DNA of 64,000 bases from Gammaproteobacteria bacterium (GTDB lineage Bacteria; Pseudomonadota; Gammaproteobacteria; Ga0077536), in the NCBI GenBank assembly GCA_009692365.1, contig SHZJ01000010.1:24481-88480 (forward strand), given 5' to 3'. The notes beneath the pieces were generated by a model. That model saw nothing but the letters and a program-made list of their open reading frames with translations. It searched no databases and was not told the DNA's origin. Within the stretch, counting starts at the first letter, position 1. The number at the start of each line of letters is the position of its first letter. Of the stretch, positions 58,209 to 64,000 are shown one piece after another. The position numbers were made by a program, and so were the translations under genes.

Positions 58209-59648
58209 TCAGTTAGCCGTGGCTGTCGCTGCTTCTAGCAGTTCGCGCAGCTTGGGAAGGGCGTGGTTTAGCAGCTCGCCCATGGCCTGAATTTGCGCGA
58301 CCACCGCCGGGTTGCCGAAGTCAAAGTAAGGGCTAAAAAGATCCACGCGCGACGCATTGAGCCACGACACCACCGCCGGCTCGGTTAGCCAGACCAGCAT
58401 GTTTTCGCTGTCTTGGAGGACGCAGCGCAGGTAGTCAGAAGCCCGGTGCGGCAGCGGGACCGGGCGACACAACTCGTTCATCCGCGCCTCGTCTTGCAGA
58501 TTCGCTGCCACATTGCCGATGCACGCGGCGCTGTACACCTGTTGGCACATGCGCACTGTCTGCAGCGTGATGCGGTTTCCAGCAAAGACTTTTTTCGCGG
58601 GGCGCTGCTTCAGACCATCGGCAGCGCAGTCCACCTGCAACGCGCCAGGCGCGGTCTGGTAGCGCCCTTGCTGCAGTTGCAGCGCGCCCGACGCAACCAC
58701 CTCAACGTGACCCAGACGCACGATGTTCGGGATGCGGCGCAACTGCTCCAGTTCCAGTTGGGTGACGGTCGCGCAGCGCCAGTTGGTGGGTTTGACCGAG
58801 GGGTCGAACTGGCGCAGCTGCCCGCAGGCAACCACTCACCGGAAGAAGTCATCAGTAGAATTCGCCGCGAGTGCCGCCCGCAAAACCTCCCCGCGTCCGG
58901 CCGTAATGATGGCAGTGAAATGGCGGCCAGGGTTGACTGTGAAGCGGTCAAACAGCCACGCATCGTTCGGCATGACCCAGGTAATGTTGGCCGGAGCCAC
59001 GCCGTGCTCGAGCAGGAACAAGCAGCTGTCAATGCCGGTCTTGCCGGATCCGATCACGACGAAGTGGCGGTATTCGGGTGCCAGTTTCGGCAGGCTATTG
59101 GGTGCTGCGCAGGCAACGCCGGCGGCAAGCGTGAAGCGGGGCGGCCGCTGGGATGGCACCGCCACGTTGATGTAAGTCGCGTCCACAATTTTCTGCGCGC
59201 GAATCTCGTACTCATTACCGTTGCCGCGCGAAACTACCCGCCCATCGCCAAGGTACTCGCTCATGGGCAAGTACTTTACCCGGCCCGACGGCAGGAAACG
59301 CTGCCGCATCACTTGGTCGAAATACGCGACTACCTCGCTACCGCTGGCCAACTCGTAACAGCCTTTGTTCCAGCCTACCGGGTCGATACTGTGGCGGCCC
59401 AAGGGTGTGGAATTCACGCCATAGCACGCCGAGGCCTGATGTAGACGCACGAAGGGATAAGCGTCATTCCAGTGGCCGCCCGGGCGGTGGTTTCGATCGA
59501 CGATGGTCACCGAGGCCGACGTTTGGGTGACGATTTCATCCGCGAACGCCAGCCCCATGCCGCCTGCACCGACGATCAAATAGTCGCTATCAATGATTGC
59601 CGTCAGCGCTAATTTTCTCGGTGGTGTTAGGTTGTCGAGGCGGCGCAT
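58209..59648 (-). pseudogene. FAD/NAD(P)-binding oxidoreductase interrupted by an in-frame TGA (58836-58838)
   Basis: N-terminal part 'MRRLDNLTPPRKLALTAIIDSDYLIVGAGGMGLAFADEIV...VVIGSGKTGIDSCLFLLEHG...STDDFFR' ends at TGA. The same frame continues immediately with 'VVACGQLRQFDPSVKPTNWRCATVTQLELEQLRRIPNIVRLGHV...' to 58209, with no frame change. Confidence 0.75.
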
Positions 59649-60102
59649 CCCACGCGACGGTTCGGTGCCAGTGGTCGTGCCAGGCAGCGCCGTGAAATTG
59701 CCGCTGGCCACCACCCCACCGCGCCCGCCCGGTGGCCGCAGACAGCTTTTGCGCGGCGTCGGAATGGCACAGCATTCGGCGCTGGACTCGCGGCGACAAG
59801 CACTTCGGTCTTGGCAGATGGGGCGCCCGCACGAGCGGGCCAGCGGGCCTCGAGACGAGGCGCTGGACGCCTCAATCATGCCCCGCTGATAAGATACCAT
59901 TCTCTCCACAGCTGGGAAAAAGGTCCTGACTTGCGCCAGCTGCTGGTTCGGCAGGCGAGCAAAACAGGGGGAAATAAAGACTCTCGGCGCAGCGCATCGG
60001 AGCGTCGCACTGCCAACCCCACCGAGCGCTGGGCCGCCGGGCTGACGGTCTTTAGATCTGGTTGTACACTCGGACAGGTCTTCAGCTTGGCGAGGAAATG
60101 CC

Positions 60103-61530
60103 ATGTCACTGCCCAACGGACTGATTGCAGTCGTCAAGCGCGATTGCCCAACCTGTTTGCTCGTGGACCCGGTGCTGGTAGAAATTGAACGCGCGGGAAA
60201 GCCGTTGACCGTGTACGTGCAAGACGACCCCAGCTTTACGCAGGCCGCTGGCAGTGTTGACGATCGTGATCTGGCGCAGTCGTTTCGCTTAGGCATCGAA
60301 ATCGTCCCAACCTTGATCGAGGTCGTGGCGGGGCGGGAGGTGCAGCGCACTATCGGCTGGGTGCGCAGCGAATGGGCAGCGGTCAGCGGCTTGGCCACGC
60401 TCGGCGCGGATCTCCCCGCGCATCGACCCGGCTGCGGCTCCAAATCGGTCGAGCCCGGCATCGCCGAACAACTGGCTCTGCGCTACGGCAATACCGGCAT
60501 GACCGCGCGCCGGGTGATCGTTCCGCCCCAAGAAGACGACATCGAGGTTTGCTTTGAGCGCGGTTGGAGCGACGGCTTGCCGGTGGTGCCACCCAGCGAA
60601 ACGCGGGTTTATCGCATGCTGCAGGGTACCTCACGTGCGCCCGCTGAGGTGCTGGGCTTGGTACCCCCCAATTTGTCTGCCTGCACGATTGAGAAAGTGG
60701 CCATCAACGCCGTGATGGCCGGTTGTAAACCAGAATATCTGCCGGTCGTCATCGCCGCCGTGGAAGCCGCGCTCGACCCGGCATTTTGTTTGCACGGGCT
60801 CCTTGCCACCACCTGGTTTTCTGGCCCCATGATCATCGTCAACGGCCCCATCCGTGAGCGCATCGGGATGAACTGGCAGGGCAACGTGTTAGGGCAGGGT
60901 AATCGCGCGAACGCCACCATCGGGCGGGCGCTGCAGCTCGTGGTACGTAATGTGGGGGGCGGTCGGCCACGAGAGGTCGACCAAGCCACTTTTGGGACAC
61001 CCGCCAAGTTGTCTTTTTGCTTCGCCGAAGACGAGGCAACCGCCTGGACTACGCTGGGCGAGGACCGCGGTTTTCGCCGTGACCAATCCAGCGTGACGCT
61101 GTTCAGCGCCGACGGACCGTTGGGCTGCGCTGATCAAAAATCTCGCACGCCGCAGCCGCTCATCCGCTCGCTTGCCGGTAGCCTGCGGGCCGTCACTCAC
61201 GTGGAGATGACTAACGCCAGTGATGCGGTAGTGGTGATTGGGCCCGAGCATGGCCGGGTGTTTGAGCAGGCGGGTTGGAGCAAAGCGCAAGTGTTGGGGG
61301 CGCTGCACGCGGCGTTGCAGATCCAGGGGCAAGATCTCGGCATGGGCACCGACGCGGCGGCCCCGGTAGCGACCCCAAACACGGCGGGAACCCGCGCTAA
61401 ATTCCGCCCAGAGGGGCTGACCTTGATCCGTGCCGGCGGCCAGGCTGGACTTTTTTCCGCTATTATTCCCGGGTGGCTAATGAAGGGATCGCTAGGTACT
61501 GATCCCGTCAGTAAGGAGATCCTTCCATGA
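60103..61530 (+). CDS. thioredoxin-like (CPTC) N-terminal domain fused to a conserved uncharacterised C-terminal domain; partner of the UGSC protein
   Basis: 'MSLPNGLIAVVKRDCPTCLLVDPVLVEIERAGKPLTVYVQDDPSF...LGIEIVPTLIEVVAGREVQRTIGWV' is a thioredoxin-like fold with CxxC and cis-Pro (VPT). The ~300-aa C-terminal part contains 'FERGWSDGLPVVPPSETRV'. Stop overlaps the next start as ATGA. Confidence 0.8.
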   Translation: MSLPNGLIAVVKRDCPTCLLVDPVLVEIERAGKPLTVYVQDDPSFTQAAGSVDDRDLAQSFRLGIEIVPTLIEVVAGREVQRTIGWVRSEWAAVSGLATLGADLPAHRPGCGSKSVEPGIAEQLALRYGNTGMTARRVIVPPQEDDIEVCFERGWSDGLPVVPPSETRVYRMLQGTSRAPAEVLGLVPPNLSACTIEKVAINAVMAGCKPEYLPVVIAAVEAALDPAFCLHGLLATTWFSGPMIIVNGPIRERIGMNWQGNVLGQGNRANATIGRALQLVVRNVGGGRPREVDQATFGTPAKLSFCFAEDEATAWTTLGEDRGFRRDQSSVTLFSADGPLGCADQKSRTPQPLIRSLAGSLRAVTHVEMTNASDAVVVIGPEHGRVFEQAGWSKAQVLGALHAALQIQGQDLGMGTDAAAPVATPNTAGTRAKFRPEGLTLIRAGGQAGLFSAIIPGWLMKGSLGTDPVSKEILP

Positions 61531-62048
61531 ATGCTGTTCTACTCGACCCCACCGGAGAACGCGATCCGGTAAAACGCTCACCGCTGGCGAAACCGGCGAC
61601 CCTCGCTGGCCTCACCGTTGGTCTGCTCGATATTTCGAAAGCGCGCGGCGACGTGTTTCTCGATCGCCTAGACGAAATGTTCAAGGCCCAAGGCGTGGCC
61701 ACCCGGCGCTACAAAAAACCCACGTTCGCGCGCCCCGCGCCCATTTCGCTGGTGCAAGAAATTGCCAGCCAGTGCGATGTGGTGGTGGAAGGCCTGGCCG
61801 ACTGAGGTTCCTGCACGTCGTGCAGTTTGCATGACATCAGAGAACTCGACGGGCGTGGCGTACCAGGGGGCTTCATCGCCTCAGAAGTTTTTCGCACGGC
61901 AGCGAGTGCCCAGAGTGAGGCGTTCGGTTTCTATCCCAACGGCCTGTTCGTCGCGCATCCTATCCAGGACCGCACGGACGACGAAATGCGCCAGCTCGCA
62001 GAGGATGCCTTTAGCGCCGTGTGCGCGATGATCAGCGCGCCGGCTTAA
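61527..62048 (+). CDS. UGSC family selenoprotein (in-frame TGA at 61803-61805 read as selenocysteine)
   Basis: Continuous frame across the TGA: MNAVLLDP...EIASQCDVVVEGLAD-U-GSCTSCSLHDIRELDGRGVPGGFIASEVFRTAASAQSEAFGFYPNGLFVAHPIQDRTDDEMRQLAEDAFSAVCAMISAPA (173 aa). The U-G-S-C motif matches the UGSC family; a bSECIS-like hairpin follows; ATGA coupling to the upstream gene. Confidence 0.85.
61817..61835 (+). promoter_or_regulatory. candidate bacterial SECIS stem-loop
   Basis: gtcgtgca-gtt-tgcatgac: 8-bp stem (one G-U), loop GUU beginning with G, 19 nt between the UGA and the loop. An alternative overlapping stem ctgcac-gtc-gtgcag (61811-61825) is mutually exclusive. Confidence 0.65.
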
Positions 62049-62055
62049 GCGGCCA

Positions 62056-62088
62056 GCGCCGCGACCCAATCTGGGTTGGGCGCGGCGC
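62056..62088. terminator. strong hairpin between convergent genes, terminator-like but without a clear U-tract
   Basis: gcgccgcg(a)cccaa-tctggg-ttgggcgcggcgc: 13 base pairs with one bulged A, lying between the UGSC gene end (62048) and the convergent SDR end (62140). Confidence 0.4.
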
Positions 62089-62139
62089 GCCTGTTGGCGT
62101 CGGGGCTGCGCACCGGCGCCCCACCACCCGCCAAAAAAA

Positions 62140-62838
62140 CTAAGGCGGCAGCTGCGGCCTGATGATGATTTCTGTTGGACAGCAATGGGCTGAGGACGCC
62201 AATACGAAAGCCACGGTGTCGGCGATATCCTCGGGGCGGATCATCCGTTGCGCGCGCTTTTTCAGGCCGGCGGTGAGGGTGGTGTCGACGAAACCGGGCA
62301 CGATGCTGGAAACCTTGATGCCGAATTCGCGCACGTCTTCAAACAGGCTGGCGGTGAATCCGTTTAGGGCATGCTTGCTCGCTGCATAGATGGCGTCGCC
62401 GCCGTTGCTGTGGCGGCCGCTGATGGAGGAAATATTGATCACAGCACCGTGTCGCCGTTCGATCATCTCTGGGATCACGCTGCGGGTGAGGGTCATGACG
62501 GCCCAAAAATTAAGATCCAGCACCGCCCGCCAGGTGTCGAGGTCGGCGTGTTGTACCGCGCCGCGCCCAGCACTCCCGGCATTGTTAATCAACACTCCGA
62601 TGGGCCCGAAGTGGGCGCGCGCCGCGAGCACCGCGGCGGTGATGTGGCTGGTATCGCGTAAATCCCCCGCTAGAGAACCCACTTTTACGCCGCTGTTGGC
62701 ACACTCGGCGGCCACGCAGGCCAAGGCATCGTCGTTGCGCCCTAGCAAAAATAACGCATAGCCTGCGGCGGCGAGCCGCCGCGCGATGGCCCGCCCAATG
62801 CCCTTGCCCGCGCCGGTTATCAAAGCGGTATGCGTCAT
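62140..62838 (-). CDS. SDR family oxidoreductase
   Basis: 'MTHTALITGAGKGIGRAIARRLAAAGYALFLLGRN', 'LINNAGSAGRG', 'YAASKHALNGFTASLFEDVREFGIKVSSIVPGFVDT'. Confidence 0.93.
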   Translation of the reverse strand: MTHTALITGAGKGIGRAIARRLAAAGYALFLLGRNDDALACVAAECANSGVKVGSLAGDLRDTSHITAAVLAARAHFGPIGVLINNAGSAGRGAVQHADLDTWRAVLDLNFWAVMTLTRSVIPEMIERRHGAVINISSISGRHSNGGDAIYAASKHALNGFTASLFEDVREFGIKVSSIVPGFVDTTLTAGLKKRAQRMIRPEDIADTVAFVLASSAHCCPTEIIIRPQLPP

Positions 62839-62981
62839 ATCTGCCTCCTGTCGCGAACATTGCTGGGCACGGCACCTGCTGCTCCCGCTAAGACAACCAC
62901 GGCGCCAAATTTCCGGCCGCCAATATTTGCAGCTACACTCGGTTGTCGATGCAATTTAGGCGCAACCCAAAGGTAGCCGCA

Positions 62982-63980
62982 ATGACTGATAAATCGCAGG
63001 CCCGGCAACTGGGTACAGACACGGTCGGATCTTTCAAATATCTCGCGTCGACCGTGCGGCCTTCGCTGTACCGCAATGGCGAAGTGCTGACGCGGCGCGA
63101 CCCCGACGGCAGCGATGCTGGCACGCAAGGGGTGGTACTGACGCCGCAGCAGATGGTGGTCCACGACGCGCGGCAGCTCGCGGCGCTGGGGCGCTGCACG
63201 CTAGAGAAAAGCGGTTTCGAACTGTTGCGCCGGCCGTTCGCGGGGTCGGCCATCGATTTCTTTGACCACGCGCAAGTGGTCCAGCGGTACTACGCCGACT
63301 GCGTGCGGGTGGTCGAGGAGTTCACGGGCGCACGCGCGTTTGCGTTCGACCACAACCTGCGCTCGGCCGCCGGCAAGCAGCGCAAACAGCGCATCCGCGG
63401 CGGCCAGCAGGTGCAAGGGCCGGCGCATGTCGTCCATGGGGATTACACCCTGACCAGCGCCCCAGCAAGATTACAGGACCTGACACTTCCGCCCAGCGGC
63501 AACGATACGCTGCGGGGTGTGCTGCCGGCGGGAGCAAGCCTTATCTCCTCTACGCTGGCGGCCCGTGCCCACGCGCCCGGTGGGCGTTTTGCGCTGATCA
63601 ATGTCTGGCGAAATATCGCCGAGGAACCCGTGGCGACGTATCCGCTCGCGTTGTGCGACGGCCAGAGTGTGGTGCCCGAAGACCTCGCAGTGTTCGAAAT
63701 TCATTACCCCGATCGGATCGGCGAAAACTACTTTGCCCGACATTCGCCCCAGCATCGTTGGTACTACTATCCACACATGACCGGCGAGGAAGCGCTGCTG
63801 ATCAAGCAATGGGATTCGGCCGGTGGGCTGGCCCGCTCGCAGGGCGCGCGGGGCGACGCCAGCGACCCCAAGGGGCCGTGCACCTTTAGTTTTCACAGTG
63901 CTTTTGCCGACCCCGCGACCCCGCCCGATGCCCCGGACCGTTGGAGTATCGAGGTGCGCTGTATGGTGCTCTACGGCTGA
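62982..63980 (+). CDS. CmcJ/NvfI-family oxidoreductase-like protein (second copy)
   Basis: 'ARAFAFDHNLRSAAGKQRKQ...HVVHGDYT', 'RFALINVWRNI', 'HRWYYYPHMTGEEALLIKQWDS', sharing motifs with 461-1297. ATG 62982. Confidence 0.8.
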   Translation: MTDKSQARQLGTDTVGSFKYLASTVRPSLYRNGEVLTRRDPDGSDAGTQGVVLTPQQMVVHDARQLAALGRCTLEKSGFELLRRPFAGSAIDFFDHAQVVQRYYADCVRVVEEFTGARAFAFDHNLRSAAGKQRKQRIRGGQQVQGPAHVVHGDYTLTSAPARLQDLTLPPSGNDTLRGVLPAGASLISSTLAARAHAPGGRFALINVWRNIAEEPVATYPLALCDGQSVVPEDLAVFEIHYPDRIGENYFARHSPQHRWYYYPHMTGEEALLIKQWDSAGGLARSQGARGDASDPKGPCTFSFHSAFADPATPPDAPDRWSIEVRCMVLYG

Positions 63981-64000
63981 GGCGTTGGGGCACCCGCACA

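Noticed and set aside
58800-58838. TGA at 58836-58838 as a second selenocysteine codon
   Set aside because: No known Sec family motif surrounds it, and the best downstream hairpin is too close to the UGA. Likely a nonsense mutation or sequencing error; kept only as an open alternative.
59811-60188. 125-aa plus-strand ORF between the FAD oxidoreductase and the UGSC operon
   Set aside because: No motif, and it overlaps the start of the thioredoxin-like gene. The intergenic region more likely holds divergent promoters.
61811-61825. Stem A (ctgcac-gtc-gtgcag) as the main SECIS
   Set aside because: Perfect 6-bp stem, but its loop is only 11 nt after the UGA; stem B fits expected bSECIS spacing better.
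1-64000. CRISPR arrays, tRNA/rRNA genes, IS elements, prophage, toxin-antitoxin or restriction systems
   Set aside because: Looked for regular direct repeats, T-arm-like motifs, transposase/integrase motifs and defence-gene motifs; none supportable by eye.

Overview
A 64 kb, high-GC, gene-dense chromosomal segment. Gene content suggests a proteobacterium, probably a gammaproteobacterium (RlmKL, SrkA, Aas, RluF, YbiT, YajQ, LdtD/YcbK); this assignment is inference. I see no rRNA, tRNA, CRISPR array, transposase, integrase or phage genes. Main blocks: (i) housekeeping genes (ybiT-like ABC-F, trpE, MoxR/VWA, YajQ, M16C peptidase, SPFH/NfeD, DEAD helicase, rluF, aas, ldtD-like/ycbK-like, yedK-like, rlmKL); (ii) a phenylacetyl-CoA epoxidase cluster, paaI-paaK-paaABCDE; (iii) catabolic/accessory genes (acyl-CoA dehydrogenases, APH-type kinases, SDRs, a type I Baeyer-Villiger monooxygenase, CocE/NonD hydrolase, LLM oxidoreductase, and two CmcJ/NvfI-like proteins at the two ends of the window). 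The most interesting locus is 60103-62048: a thioredoxin-like CPTC protein whose stop codon overlaps (ATGA) the start of a gene with an in-frame TGA in the context ...VVVEGLAD-[TGA]-GSCTSCSLHD.... I interpret this as a UGSC-family selenoprotein, with a bSECIS-like hairpin just downstream of the UGA. Conventional gene callers would split it into a truncated 92-aa ORF and an orphan 73-aa ORF. Three other genes look interrupted: a TIGR03790-like gene (in-frame TAG and no normal start codon), an acyl-CoA dehydrogenase (one-base frameshift at a short homopolymer), and an FAD/NAD(P)-binding oxidoreductase (in-frame TGA).
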